Shown: positions 1-9,214, numbered from the stretch's first letter. The stretch: DNA of 38,546 nucleotides from [Eubacterium] saphenum (GCA_004555855.1 SFJQ01000004.1:1-38546); one strand, 5' to 3'. Notes: a model not told the origin generated them from the sequence alone. Made by a program: numbers and translations.

Positions 1-2706
1 GATTTCGCACCCGTGGCCGATGTGAACAGCAATCCTGACAATCCTGTAATAGGTACGCGCGCTTTCAGTTCCGACGCGGCTGTTGCTGCCCGGATGGTTG
101 AAATTGCCGTGAGAACTTTTGCGCGGCTTGTTAAACGCTACGCTTCTTACTATTCCGAGATTAAACGCACGCAAGGGTGCATAGATTTTTCGGACTGCGA
201 GCTGCTTTTGCTTGAAAAACTGCAAAGCGATGAGGATTTCCGAAAACAGCTTTCGCAGAGATTTTCCTGCATTATCGTCGATGAATTTCAGGACTCAAAC
301 AACGTTCAGGCTGAGATTTTCAGGCTTCTCGGAAACGGAAATCTGTTCTATGTCGGCGACGTCAAGCAGTCAATTTACGCGTTCCGCGGCGGAAATCCGA
401 CGATTATGGCGCAGCTCAGCAAGGGTGACGATGGGTTTACGGCTCTCCCGCTGAACATAAATTTCCGCAGCAGAAAGCAGGTTATCGATGTCGTGAACGC
501 CGCGTTTAACGGGCTTATGACCGAGGAATACGGCGGCGTTGATTACGAAAACGGAAACGCACTGGAATACGGCGCAGATTACCCCGAGATTTCTGAAGAA
601 AACGAAGAAAAATTCTGCGCAGAGCTTTATGCGCTGGATTTCGATAAATCAGGCAGCGAAAGCGATATGCAAAGCGCGCGCTTTACCGCAGGAATAATCA
701 AAAAATTAATGGAGGACGAGAATTTTTTCATTACAAAAAACGGTGAAGCCGTCCGTCCGTCTTATTCGGATTTTATTATCCTTATGCGGAAAAACAGCAA
801 AATCAAGCAATACCGCGACGCTCTCGCCGAGCTGAATGTTCCCGCAATTTCGCCGAAGGGCAGGAATTTTCTGCTCTCCGAGGAAATCAAGCTAATCGTA
901 AATTTGCTGAAGGTTATCGACAATCCGCTTCGTGATGAGGAAACGCTGAACGTGCTTATGTCGCCGCTTTATCGTTTTACCGCCGAAGAAATCGCCGAAT
1001 TGAAGCTCGGCGTTCTGGGATTTCCGAGCGAAATGCTCTCCGATGACGAAACAAAAGTTTTCTCCGCCTGCACCAAAAAAAGCTCGCTTTACCGCTGCCT
1101 GAGCTTCTGCACGAAAACGCTTGAACAGAAAAATTCCGGCTTCGGGAACAACGCCGAGGTGCTTTCCGAGGAAACCGAAAAATCGCTTCTCGGTCGCGGT
1201 ATTTCGCGCGAAATCAACCCGAAAGCAGACGCTTTTCTGCGCGACCTTGAAGGCTTTCGTTACTTTATGAGCAACAATTCAACGGACAATCTTATCCGAA
1301 GAATTTACGATGAAACCGATATTTTCGCAGTAATAAGCGCTTATGACGACAGCCATCGGCGCATTTCAAATCTTCGCAGACTTGAAACAATCGCATCGGA
1401 TTTTGTGTCCCGAGAATGCGGAACGCTCAGCGATTTCATTCGTTTTCTCGAAAAATCCATGCAGAATAATCGGGATATCGAAGAAGCGTCAACTCCCGAG
1501 GACGCGGCAAATTCCGTGAGAATTATGACATTTCACGCAAGCAAAGGTCTTGAAGCGCCGATTTGTATCCTCGCGGAGCTTAACGAGCAAATCAACATAA
1601 GGGATTACACAGGCTCGTTTCTGATAAACCACGATTACTATTTTTCGATGGACTATGTTGACCGGAAAAACCGTTTTCGTGAAAAAACCTTCAGCGGATA
1701 CGCGCTTCAGATGGTCAACCGTAAAAAACCAATCGGCGAGGAGCTTCGGCTGCTTTACGTTGCCATGACGCGCGCGCAGGAGAAGCTGATTATGATTGGC
1801 AGTTTTTCCGAAAAAACGCTCTCGGAAATCGCCGCGAAAAAATTCAATCCCGACGAGATTTTCGGCGGAACTGTCCCGTTCAAATGGATTTTAAGCTCGC
1901 TGATGAGGGAGTGTTCAGTCACAAACGACAACGAGCTTTCGTTCAAAAACATTCCGCTGAAGCTGCATATAATAAGCGACGCGCCGTCTGCTCCCGAATA
2001 TTCCGAGGAGTACGAGAATTGTTTTGACGCGTCCGCTGAAGAAGCCGAGGAGCTTGTAAATCTGATTACAAAGCCCTACAGCCACCTTGAAGATACGCGC
2101 CGTCAAGCCAAATTTTCGGTAACGGAGCTTGCTCACAGAAATAAGCAAATTCCGTTTACGCTCACAAAACCCGCGTTTGCGCTGTCGGGGAAAAAAAGCG
2201 GCGCGGATTTCGGAAACGCTTATCATCACTGTATGGAGCATATTTCCTTTGACGTTGTGAGAAATTCGCGGGAAAACGAGCTTTCGGACAATATCGCAGC
2301 CGAGCTTTGCCGACTTTGCGATGAGGGAAAAATCACCGAGGACGAGCTGAGCTGCATTGACGCGGAAAAAATCGTGGGATTTTTCACAGGCGAACTCGGA
2401 AAGCGTCTGTTGAAAAGCTCTTATATCGAGCGCGAATTCCCGTTTTACGCCGAGGTTGAAGGCGGCGAAATTGACAAAAACCTGAGCGGCGTTGTCGGTA
2501 TTCAGGGCAGAATTGACGCGTGCTTTGAGGAAAACGGCGAGCTTGTTGTCATAGATTACAAAACGGATTTTGACATAAACGCCGAAAAGGACGCTTATGA
2601 GAAGCAGGTTAAAATTTATGCGAAAATACTCCCGATGCTGCTTGGGAAAAGCGTTTCGCAGACTTATCTATATTCATTTACAAACGGAAAAGAGATTTTG
2701 CTATGA
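1..2706 (+). CDS. addA: ATP-dependent helicase/nuclease subunit A AddA (5' end outside window)
   Basis: AddA is the helicase-nuclease subunit of the AddAB complex, which processes double-strand DNA ends for recombination. The frame is open from base 1, so the N-terminus with the Walker A motif lies upstream; about 900 residues are present of a family that is usually near 1200. Visible UvrD-type motifs in order are DEFQD (motif II), GDVKQSIYAFRGG (III), LNINFRSR (IV), MTFHASKGLEAP (V) and LLYVAMTRAQEK (VI). The C-terminal RecB-type nuclease shows FGNAYHHCMEH, then GRIDACFEENGELVVIDYKTD and a Q/Y helix (EKQVKIYAKIL), the expected PD-(D/E)XK order. addB would be expected just upstream. The stop codon overlaps the next start as ATGA. 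Confidence 0.95.
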   Translation, partial: DFAPVADVNSNPDNPVIGTRAFSSDAAVAARMVEIAVRTFARLVKRYASYYSEIKRTQGCIDFSDCELLLLEKLQSDEDFRKQLSQRFSCIIVDEFQDSNNVQAEIFRLLGNGNLFYVGDVKQSIYAFRGGNPTIMAQLSKGDDGFTALPLNINFRSRKQVIDVVNAAFNGLMTEEYGGVDYENGNALEYGADYPEISEENEEKFCAELYALDFDKSGSESDMQSARFTAGIIKKLMEDENFFITKNGEAVRPSYSDFIILMRKNSKIKQYRDALAELNVPAISPKGRNFLLSEEIKLIVNLLKVIDNPLRDEETLNVLMSPLYRFTAEEIAELKLGVLGFPSEMLSDDETKVFSACTKKSSLYRCLSFCTKTLEQKNSGFGNNAEVLSEETEKSLLGRGISREINPKADAFLRDLEGFRYFMSNNSTDNLIRRIYDETDIFAVISAYDDSHRRISNLRRLETIASDFVSRECGTLSDFIRFLEKSMQNNRDIEEASTPEDAANSVRIMTFHASKGLEAPICILAELNEQINIRDYTGSFLINHDYYFSMDYVDRKNRFREKTFSGYALQMVNRKKPIGEELRLLYVAMTRAQEKLIMIGSFSEKTLSEIAAKKFNPDEIFGGTVPFKWILSSLMRECSVTNDNELSFKNIPLKLHIISDAPSAPEYSEEYENCFDASAEEAEELVNLITKPYSHLEDTRRQAKFSVTELAHRNKQIPFTLTKPAFALSGKKSGADFGNAYHHCMEHISFDVVRNSRENELSDNIAAELCRLCDEGKITEDELSCIDAEKIVGFFTGELGKRLLKSSYIEREFPFYAEVEGGEIDKNLSGVVGIQGRIDACFEENGELVVIDYKTDFDINAEKDAYEKQVKIYAKILPMLLGKSVSQTYLYSFTNGKEILL

Positions 2707-3953
2707 AAAAAATATTTGCTGTGATTTGTTCGATTTTATCGGCGCTTGTTTTATCGGTAACTGCTTTCGCCGAAAGCGCCGGTTTTGCCGTGGAAAGCGA
2801 GCTTGTGAGTCCCGCGAAAACGCCGTACGACAAGAATTACGTCAAGATTTTGTGGAACACAAGCGAGGCTTCGACTGCCGGAGTTCCGCTGAGCGCGGGA
2901 GAATTTCTGTACGCGCCCGTCGGGAACAAGCTGAACAAGCTGTCCGAGAAGGACGGGAAGCTCGTTTCATCGGCTGAATTTGAGGAAAAGGTTTCCGAGA
3001 ATTACAAGGGCGCAATCCTCGGGAACACGCTTGTACAACCGACTCGCACGGGAATTTGCGTTGTCGATACCGAAAAGATGAGCGTTCTTAATTTCAGGAA
3101 ATTCGGCGAAATCGCAACCGATGTCGCGATACTCGACAACCTTGTATTTTTCGGCACAAAAACCGATGAAAGCTGCTCGTTTTACTGCGTTGATTTGAAC
3201 AAAAATCTCGAAATAATCGCGGAATACAAAACCGAAAAAACGCCTTCCTCGCCTGCCCTTTTCAACGGATTTGTCGTGTTCTCAAGCGGCGAAAAGCTGG
3301 TTTGCTTCTCGATTTCAGACAAGAATTTCATCGAAAATCAAATCGGCGCCGAGGTAAAATATGTGCTGGCGGGACAGTACGCGATTTTTATGAGCGGCAT
3401 CGATGGATTTATGTACAAGCTGCGGCTGCTCGATGACGGAAAAGTTGAGGAGGACTCACTGCTGAAATGCGAAGTCGGCGGCACTCTCACAGCTCCCGCA
3501 GAGGCGGACAATCGGCTTTACGTCGGCTCAACAGAGGGATTTTTCGTGCTGGACGGACTGAATATGGAAATCACAAAAAAGTTCCCGCAGATGAAAAACG
3601 CCTGCGCGCCCGTGATTACGCTCGGAAGCGGGCTTCGGATATACACGGCAGCGCCCGTTGAAAGCGACGGCGGAAAGTGGTATCTCTACGGTATCCTCGA
3701 CAGCGACAGCGAGCAAAATGTGAGCGAAATCGCAAAAATCATTGATTTCACGAACGGCAAAATCACCGTTTCCGACAGCGGAATTATGTTTTTCCGCGAC
3801 AACCGCGGGCAAATCTGGGCGATTACCACACCCGAAACCGATTACCTCGCGATTATCCTCAAAATCGTCATCACAATCGCAATCATCGTTTTGCTTATCA
3901 TAATTATCAGGGCGTGGGTGAAAAAGCACTCCGCGAACAAGCCGAAATTCTGA
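2703..3953 (+). CDS. Exported, membrane-anchored PQQ-like beta-propeller protein
   Basis: A 416-residue protein of unknown role. It starts with a clear signal peptide (MKKIFAVICSILSALVLSVTAFAES) read as a charged start, a hydrophobic core and an Ala-x-Ala-like cleavage region. The body has repeated short beta strands of the type 'LFNGFVVFSSGEKLVCFSI' and 'NRLYVGSTEGFFVLDG', typical of PQQ/WD-like propeller blades. A single hydrophobic segment at residues about 381-402 is followed by a short basic tail, so the propeller should sit outside the membrane with a cytoplasmic C-terminus. No catalytic residues are evident. It is translationally coupled to addA through an ATGA overlap, although a link between DNA repair and an exported protein is not obvious. 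No terminator is visible after it. Confidence 0.7.
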   Translation: MKKIFAVICSILSALVLSVTAFAESAGFAVESELVSPAKTPYDKNYVKILWNTSEASTAGVPLSAGEFLYAPVGNKLNKLSEKDGKLVSSAEFEEKVSENYKGAILGNTLVQPTRTGICVVDTEKMSVLNFRKFGEIATDVAILDNLVFFGTKTDESCSFYCVDLNKNLEIIAEYKTEKTPSSPALFNGFVVFSSGEKLVCFSISDKNFIENQIGAEVKYVLAGQYAIFMSGIDGFMYKLRLLDDGKVEEDSLLKCEVGGTLTAPAEADNRLYVGSTEGFFVLDGLNMEITKKFPQMKNACAPVITLGSGLRIYTAAPVESDGGKWYLYGILDSDSEQNVSEIAKIIDFTNGKITVSDSGIMFFRDNRGQIWAITTPETDYLAIILKIVITIAIIVLLIIIIRAWVKKHSANKPKF

Positions 3954-3961
3954 GAAAACGG

Positions 3962-3990
3962 TTGAATTTTTGAGGGAAAAGTTGTATAAT
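3962..3990 (+). promoter_or_regulatory. Sigma-70 type promoter for the aldose-epimerase-like gene
   Basis: TTGAAT (3962-3967), a 17-bp spacer, and TATAAT (3985-3990). It lies 34 bp before the start codon at 4025. Confidence 0.75.
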
Positions 3991-4024
3991 TAAGGCAATG
4001 AAAAATCTTTTCGGGAGGAATTTT

Positions 4025-4882
4025 ATGGAAACTGTTCTTAAAAACCAAACCTGCTCCGCGAAAATTTTCTCAAAGGGCGCGGAGTTGAAGTCGCTTTGCG
4101 TGAACGGAAGAGAACTTATGTGGAGCGCAGACCCCGCGTTTTGGGCAAACACCTCTCCCCTTCTGTTCCCGATGATTGGAACGCTTAAAGGTGGAAAAAC
4201 GCTAATCAACGGCAAGGAATACGCAATCTCCAAGCACGGATTTGTCCGCGATTTTGAGCATACTGCCGAGAAAATTACCGATGATACCGCGGTTTTCTCG
4301 CTCTCGCAGAATGAAACTACCCTTGCGATGTTCCCGTTTGACTTCAAGTTCACGATAATATACGAGCTTACTGAAAACGGCGTTAAAATCACGCAGACCG
4401 TCAAAAACAACTCCTCCGAGGAAATGCCTTACTGCATCGGCTGTCACCCCGCTTTTGCTGCGCCCGGTGAATTTACCGATTATCGGCTTGAGTTCTCCGA
4501 AAACGAAACCGCGAATATCCCGTATTTCAACAAGGTCACGGGCGTTTACGAGCCGAATAACCGCCGAGTTATCATCGAAAACAGCAAGGTAATGCCGCTC
4601 AATCACGAGATGTTCTACAACGACGTTTTGTATATGGAGCACCCCGCTTCCCGCTCGGTTTCGCTTCTCGACAAGCAAAACAAGGGCGTTCGCGTAGATT
4701 TTCCAGACTTCACGGGGCTGGGTATCTGGCAGTTCAGGGACGCGCCGTTCCTCTGCATTGAGCCGTGGTGCGGTTCGCAGGACTATGAAGACTGCTCGGG
4801 TGTTTTTGCGGAAAAATCCGGTATAGAAATTCTCGGTGCAGGCGAAGAAAAATCCTACGTTTACACGATTTCGGCTATATAA
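4025..4882 (+). CDS. Aldose 1-epimerase family protein (LacX/YeaD-like galactose mutarotase fold)
   Basis: A 285-residue sugar mutarotase-like protein, probably cytoplasmic, that would interconvert sugar anomers; the substrate cannot be read from sequence. Family landmarks include the N-terminal pattern 'GAELKSL..NGRELMW', 'PLLFPMIGTLKGG', the conserved His in SKHGFVRDFE (about residue 71) and the second His in CIGCHPAFAAP (about residue 141). Near the C-terminus, 'LGIWQFRDAPFLCIEPWCG' is typical of the LacX-type branch. The start was set at the ATG at 4025 because GGGAGG sits 6 bases upstream; an in-frame ATG at 3998 lacks such a site. The gene has its own promoter and a strong terminator, so it is probably monocistronic. 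Confidence 0.88.
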   Translation: METVLKNQTCSAKIFSKGAELKSLCVNGRELMWSADPAFWANTSPLLFPMIGTLKGGKTLINGKEYAISKHGFVRDFEHTAEKITDDTAVFSLSQNETTLAMFPFDFKFTIIYELTENGVKITQTVKNNSSEEMPYCIGCHPAFAAPGEFTDYRLEFSENETANIPYFNKVTGVYEPNNRRVIIENSKVMPLNHEMFYNDVLYMEHPASRSVSLLDKQNKGVRVDFPDFTGLGIWQFRDAPFLCIEPWCGSQDYEDCSGVFAEKSGIEILGAGEEKSYVYTISAI

Positions 4883-4887
4883 AAAAT

Positions 4888-4924
4888 GTCGGATATCCGA
4901 AAAGATATCCGACTTTCTTTTTTT
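4888..4924 (+). terminator. Rho-independent terminator after the epimerase gene
   Basis: A perfect 10-bp stem GTCGGATATC/GATATCCGAC (4888-4897 and 4904-4913) with a CGAAAA loop, followed by TTTCTTTTTTT. Confidence 0.95.
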
Positions 4925-5060
4925 GATTTCTTGATAATCGGCAGCAACTCCGAGATTATTCTCTGCTGAACCTCCTGAATTGCTGTCGGCACGTCCCGAT
5001 TGCCCCGAAAACCGTGCGACATCTGCGAGATTTTTTCTTCACTATAACACGAAGCTATTT
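4925..5060. other. Convergent intergenic stretch with a hairpin and a doubtful small ORF
   Basis: The bases between two convergent terminators hold a hairpin whose arms are 4939-4950 and 4977-4988 (12 pairs with one mismatch and one G-T). On the minus strand an ATG near 5020 opens a short frame that begins MSHGFRGNRDVPTAIQ and runs through the terminator at 4888-4913. A gene whose frame includes a terminator stem and which lacks a good ribosome binding site is unlikely, so this may be a gene remnant or a structured RNA. No family was recognised. Confidence 0.3.
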
Positions 5061-5095
5061 GCAAGAAAACCCGCCGGATTTTTGCCCGACGGGTT
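5061..5095 (-). terminator. Terminator of the aryl-acid operon (minus strand)
   Basis: Read on the minus strand: stem AACCCGTCGG/CCGGCGGGTT (5086-5095 and 5068-5077; one G-T pair) followed by TTCTTG. It lies just after the stop of the GNAT gene. Confidence 0.8.
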
Positions 5096-5098
5096 GTT

Positions 5099-5587
5099 TT
5101 AAAGCGCGATGTAATGCGGGATTATGTCTTCAAAGCTCCCGTCCTTCATCAAAAATCCGTTCGGGATAACGCCGAGCTGCACAAATCCCAGCTTCTTGTA
5201 AAGAGCAAGCGCGGGTTTGTTGGATTTCACCACAGCGTTGAACTGCAAAATCCCGAAACCAAGCGTTTTCGCGGTTTTCATACAATCGCGGACGAGAATT
5301 TCGCCGATGTGCATTCCGCGCATATCCTTTTTCACGGCATAGCTCGCGTTGCACAAATGCCCGCAGCGACCGATGTTGTTCGGGTGAAGTATGTACAAAC
5401 CGACAACTGCGCCGTTTTCATCAACGGCAACTCCCGTGTAGGACTGACTTTGGAAGAACTCCTCGCCCGTTTTCTCATCGAGCAACTCAAGCTGCGGAAA
5501 GGCAACGCCTTCTTCGACAATCTCGTTCCAAATCGAAATCGCCTGCCCGATATCGCCTGAACTGTATTTTCTTACAACAATTTCCAT
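5099..5587 (-). CDS. GNAT family N-acetyltransferase
   Basis: A 162-residue acetyl-CoA-dependent acyltransferase. The N-terminal half carries the GNAT opening 'VRKYSSGDIGQAISIWNEIV'. The acetyl-CoA pyrophosphate loop is KKDMRGMHIGEILV (a Q/RxxGxG/A variant, RGMHIG), followed by the usual 'FGILQFNAVVKSNKPALALYKKLGF' strand-helix region. The acceptor cannot be inferred. It is the last gene of a five-gene operon and starts only 1 base after the PaaK stop, so it may act on an aryl or amino acid related to that pathway, or it may simply be carried along. A terminator follows. Confidence 0.88.
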   Translation of the reverse strand: MEIVVRKYSSGDIGQAISIWNEIVEEGVAFPQLELLDEKTGEEFFQSQSYTGVAVDENGAVVGLYILHPNNIGRCGHLCNASYAVKKDMRGMHIGEILVRDCMKTAKTLGFGILQFNAVVKSNKPALALYKKLGFVQLGVIPNGFLMKDGSFEDIIPHYIAL

Positions 5588-5588
5588 A

Positions 5589-6830
5589 TCAATTATTTCT
5601 CAAATCCGTGACGCGCTTGGTCTTTTTCTCGCTTCTCGGGAGCGTGCCAATCGGCACTACGATTACCTTCGGCGTCATTCCTATCATCGACTTGAAAAGC
5701 TCGAGAATTTTCTTGTTAATCTCGTCAAAGCTGTAATTTCCGTCGCCCTCGACCGTCAAAAGCATAACGTCCCGGTTGTTGTCATCGTCGCGGGCAATCG
5801 TCACGCTGTACTCGCTCGACGCGCCCTCAACCTTGCTCAAAATCTCCTCAACCTGAGCGGGGAACATATTCACGCCGCGAACCTTGAACATATCATCGCT
5901 TCTGCCTCTGATGATGTCAATTCTCGGGAATTTGCTCCCGCACGGGCATTTTTCGGGGATAATCCTCGACAAATCGTGCGTTCTGAAACGAATAAGCGGC
6001 GCGCCCTCTTTAACCAGCGTTGTGATGACGATTTCGCCTTCCTCGCCGTCAGGCACGGGTTCGCCGGTCACGGGGTCGATGATTTCGATGTAAATGTAGT
6101 CGTCCCAGTAATGTATTCCCGACTCGTTTTGGCAATTTATGCCGATACCCGGACCGTAAATTTCGGTAAGACCATAGATGTCGTACAGCTCAATTCCAAG
6201 CTCCTCGTGAATACGCGCTCTCATCGCGTCACTCCAGCGCTCCGAGCCGATTATGCCCTTTTTCAGACAAATTTTGTCAAGAAGTCCGCGCTTCGTAACC
6301 TCTTCACCCAGCATCAGCGCGTAGGAAGAAGTCGCCGCGATAACGGTTGATTTGAGGTCAATCATCATTTTGAGCTGCTTTTCGGTATTGCCGGGACCCA
6401 TCGGAATTGCCATCGCGCCAAGCCGCTCACAGCCTGCCTGAAAGCCTATTCCCGCTGTCCATAAGCCGTAGCCGGGGGTTATCTGAATCCTGTCGTTTTT
6501 GGTAATTCCCGCCATTTCGTAACATCTTGCGAACATTATCGCCCAGTCCTCGACATCTTTCGCGGTGTACGGAATGATAACAGGCTGTCCCGTTGTGCCG
6601 GAGGACGAGTGAATACGCACGATTTCGCTCTCATCGCAAGCCATTATCCCGAGCGGATAAGCGTTTCTGAGGTCGTTTTTCTCCGAGAACGGCAGTTTCA
6701 GAAAATCCTCGGGCGACTTTATCCCGTCAATCCCAAGCGCCTTGTACTTCTCGCCGTAATAACTCCCCGAATTAATCAGCCGCTTTATCTGCCTGTCAAC
6801 CTGTTCAATCTGCGTTTCATTCAGCTGCAT
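5589..6830 (-). CDS. paaK: Phenylacetate-CoA ligase family protein
   Basis: A 413-residue adenylate-forming enzyme that would join an arylacetate to CoA at the cost of ATP, or run in reverse to make ATP from an arylacetyl-CoA. Motifs: the phosphate loop SSSGTTGQP (about residues 75-83), YGLTEIYGPG (A5-like), 'PLIRFRTHDLSRI', the hinge region GRSDDMFKVRGVNMFP, and the C-terminal catalytic lysine region LPRSEKKTKRV. A cysteine pair in PEKCPCGSKFPR is common in the family. AGGAGA precedes the ATG. It overlaps iorB by 14 bp. With IorAB making arylacetyl-CoA, the likely role is release of arylacetate from aromatic amino acid fermentation with ATP gain (inferred from known archaeal and clostridial pathways). 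Confidence 0.92.
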   Translation of the reverse strand: MQLNETQIEQVDRQIKRLINSGSYYGEKYKALGIDGIKSPEDFLKLPFSEKNDLRNAYPLGIMACDESEIVRIHSSSGTTGQPVIIPYTAKDVEDWAIMFARCYEMAGITKNDRIQITPGYGLWTAGIGFQAGCERLGAMAIPMGPGNTEKQLKMMIDLKSTVIAATSSYALMLGEEVTKRGLLDKICLKKGIIGSERWSDAMRARIHEELGIELYDIYGLTEIYGPGIGINCQNESGIHYWDDYIYIEIIDPVTGEPVPDGEEGEIVITTLVKEGAPLIRFRTHDLSRIIPEKCPCGSKFPRIDIIRGRSDDMFKVRGVNMFPAQVEEILSKVEGASSEYSVTIARDDDNNRDVMLLTVEGDGNYSFDEINKKILELFKSMIGMTPKVIVVPIGTLPRSEKKTKRVTDLRNN

Positions 6831-7404
6831 AGCTTTCTCCTATCCGCTCTCCCTTTTGGAAAGCCGCCATATTTTGTTCAAGATATTTCTTCGGCACGCG
6901 CTTTTCGATTTCACCGAGAATTTGCTCGCGCGAAAGACCGAGCTTTTTCGCTCCGCACGCAACTCCGAGAATTGCAATATTGAAAAATTTCGATGAGCCG
7001 AACTCCCTGCAAAGTTCCTCCGCGTCCACGATAATCGCGCTTTTCACCTTGTTTTTGAGGTAATCGACAGCTTCCGCGCCGTTGTAGCTCATATCGTTTA
7101 CCGGCTTTACGGGAACGCTGTTTGCGATAACCGCGCCGTTTTCCTTCAAAAGCGGCAGATTTCTGACAGCCTCGGCGGGTTCAAACGCGAGAATTAAGTC
7201 GGCGGTTTTGCTCGGGATAAGCGGCGAAAACGCGCTTTCTCCGATACGAACGTGACTTGTGACCGAGCCGCCGCGCTGCGCCATTCCGATGGTTTCGGCT
7301 GAGTGGACGACCTCGCCCGCCTGCATAAACGCCGCCGCAATCAGCTTTGACGCGAGAACCGTTCCTTGTCCGCCCACGCCGCACAAAAGTATGCTCTTAT
7401 CCAT
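6817..7404 (-). CDS. iorB: Indolepyruvate:ferredoxin oxidoreductase, beta subunit
   Basis: The small subunit of the enzyme that oxidatively decarboxylates arylpyruvates to arylacetyl-CoA with ferredoxin as electron acceptor. The N-terminus SILLCGVGGQGTVLASKLIA is the typical gamma/beta domain of 2-oxoacid oxidoreductases, followed by ETIGMAQRGGSVTSHVRIG. The ATG at 7404 was chosen, giving 195 residues, since GGAGG lies 8 bases before it; the longer frame begins at a GTG inside that same ribosome binding site. It overlaps iorA by 8 bp and paaK by 14 bp, which points to translational coupling and matched amounts of the two subunits. Confidence 0.93.
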   Translation of the reverse strand: MDKSILLCGVGGQGTVLASKLIAAAFMQAGEVVHSAETIGMAQRGGSVTSHVRIGESAFSPLIPSKTADLILAFEPAEAVRNLPLLKENGAVIANSVPVKPVNDMSYNGAEAVDYLKNKVKSAIIVDAEELCREFGSSKFFNIAILGVACGAKKLGLSREQILGEIEKRVPKKYLEQNMAAFQKGERIGESYAAE

Positions 7405-9196
7405 TTGCGTCACCTCCGACAGGTTTTATCGCGCTTAATGGGCAAATCTGCGCGCAAAGTCCGCAGCCCGTGCAAAGCGTCGCGTCAATCGAAATTCCCT
7501 CGCCGCCCGCAGAAAGCGCAGGACAGCCGATTTCGTTTATGCACGTTTCGCACATCACGCAGCTTTCGTCCACGCACATCTTTTTCGCAGATTTTTCAAC
7601 CGCAATACACGGCGACTTGAAGATAATCGCGTTCACTCCGTCAAGCTCGGCGCACTCCTTTACAGCCTTCACCGCTTCGTTCAAATCAAGCGGGTCAACC
7701 GTCACGATTTTCGCAACTCCAACGCCCTCAAGCACCTTCGTTAAATCAACGCGCGAGGTGATGTCGTCCATCAGATTTTTGCCGGTACCGGGGTGCGGCT
7801 GATGTCCCGTCATCGCTGTCGTGGAGTTGTCGAGAACGCACAAAATCATATTTGCGCGGTTGTACACGGCATTCACAACGCCCGTCATTCCCGAAGCAAA
7901 AAACGTTGAATCCCCGACAAACGCGAAACAAATCGTATCTTTTTCAACTCTGTTGAAGCCCTGCGCCATCGTAATTCCCGCGCCCATACACAAGCAGGTG
8001 TCGGTCATATCGAGCGGTAGGGCGTTTCCGAGCGTATAGCAGCCGATATCTCCGCAGAAAATCGCCTTTTTCCCGCTCATCGCCGTTTTCACCGCGTAAA
8101 ATGACGCTCGGTGCGGACAGCCCGCGCACAAAACCGGCGGTCTTACGGGCAATTTCGGCATATCCGAAAAATCGCGCTTTTCCGCTTTCTTTTCACCCAG
8201 AAATTCGCCGATTATTTCCTCGGCAATATCCGCGGAATTTTCGCCCGACAGCTTGCCGTTGCCTGTGGTTTTGCCGAAAATCTTCACGGGAAGATGATGT
8301 TTTCCTGCGATTTTCAGCAGATTTTGTTCAATGTAAGGGCTGAGTTCCTCGAAACAGAGCGCTTCGTCAACCTTTTCGAGAACCGAAAGCGCGAATTTCT
8401 CGGGAAACGGGTGCGGCGTGGAAATCTTCGCCAACACAACATCCTCGCGATTTTGCAGAAACTCTTTCGCGTAAGCCCAGCTCACTCCCGAAGCAAAAAC
8501 CGCCTTTTTGCCTGAACCCTGCGCGAAATTCAGCCCGCTGTCCGAAAAATCCTCGCCGATTTCGGGATTTCGCTTTTCGATAAGCTCGTGGTTGATGAAC
8601 GAAAGGCGCGGGAAAATCACCCATTTCTTCGAGTCCTTGACAAAACCCTCGTAAGCACGCGGCTCTGCGCCGTCAAATTCAACCGAAGCATAAGCGTGGC
8701 AGACGCGCGTTGTCGGACGGAAAATCACAGGCGTGTGGTATTTTTCCGAGCAGTCGAACGCTTGCTGTATCATCTCGAACGCTTCCTCGGGGCTTGATGG
8801 GTCGAAAACGGGTATCCGAGCGTACTCCGCGAAAACGCGCGTGTCCTGCTCGGTCTGCGAGGAAATCGGTCCCGGGTCGTCCGCGACAACCACGACCATT
8901 CCGCCCTTCACGCCAACGTAAGCCAGCGACATCAGCGGGTCTGACGCGACATTCAGCCCAACTTGTTTCATCGTGACAAGCGTTCTCGCGCCCGAATAAG
9001 CCGCCGCTGCCGCTACTTCCAGAGCCGCTTTCTCGTTCACCGACCACTCCGCGTAAACCTCCGGCGACTTGTATTTCACGATGTTTTCGATAATCTCGGA
9101 CGAAGGCGTTCCGGGATAGCCCGCGCAGACCTTAACGCCCGCTTTGAGCGCGCCCAGCGCAATCGCGCCGTTTCCCATAAGATATTCCTTGTTCAT
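7397..9196 (-). CDS. iorA: Indolepyruvate:ferredoxin oxidoreductase, alpha subunit
   Basis: The 599-residue large subunit that binds thiamine diphosphate and the iron-sulfur clusters. The N-terminal pyrimidine-binding domain shows GNGAIALGALKAGVKVCAGYPGTPSSE. The thiamine-binding half shows GDIGCYTLGNALPL and GDSTFFASGMTGVVNA, then LDNSTTAMTGHQPHPGTG. The C-terminus carries two cysteine clusters, CVDESCVMCETCINEIGCP and CTGCGLCAQICP, for two [4Fe-4S] centres (the first of the atypical spacing normal for this family). GAAAGGA precedes the ATG. It is the second gene of the operon, after the MaoC-like gene. Substrates are expected to be indolepyruvate, phenylpyruvate and hydroxyphenylpyruvate. 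Confidence 0.95.
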   Translation of the reverse strand: MNKEYLMGNGAIALGALKAGVKVCAGYPGTPSSEIIENIVKYKSPEVYAEWSVNEKAALEVAAAAAYSGARTLVTMKQVGLNVASDPLMSLAYVGVKGGMVVVVADDPGPISSQTEQDTRVFAEYARIPVFDPSSPEEAFEMIQQAFDCSEKYHTPVIFRPTTRVCHAYASVEFDGAEPRAYEGFVKDSKKWVIFPRLSFINHELIEKRNPEIGEDFSDSGLNFAQGSGKKAVFASGVSWAYAKEFLQNREDVVLAKISTPHPFPEKFALSVLEKVDEALCFEELSPYIEQNLLKIAGKHHLPVKIFGKTTGNGKLSGENSADIAEEIIGEFLGEKKAEKRDFSDMPKLPVRPPVLCAGCPHRASFYAVKTAMSGKKAIFCGDIGCYTLGNALPLDMTDTCLCMGAGITMAQGFNRVEKDTICFAFVGDSTFFASGMTGVVNAVYNRANMILCVLDNSTTAMTGHQPHPGTGKNLMDDITSRVDLTKVLEGVGVAKIVTVDPLDLNEAVKAVKECAELDGVNAIIFKSPCIAVEKSAKKMCVDESCVMCETCINEIGCPALSAGGEGISIDATLCTGCGLCAQICPLSAIKPVGGDANG

Positions 9197-9214
9197 CTAT
9201 GTAAATCCTTTCAA

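Noticed and set aside
4861..5064. 67-codon minus gene
   Set aside because: It starts at TTG without a ribosome binding site and its frame includes a perfect terminator stem.
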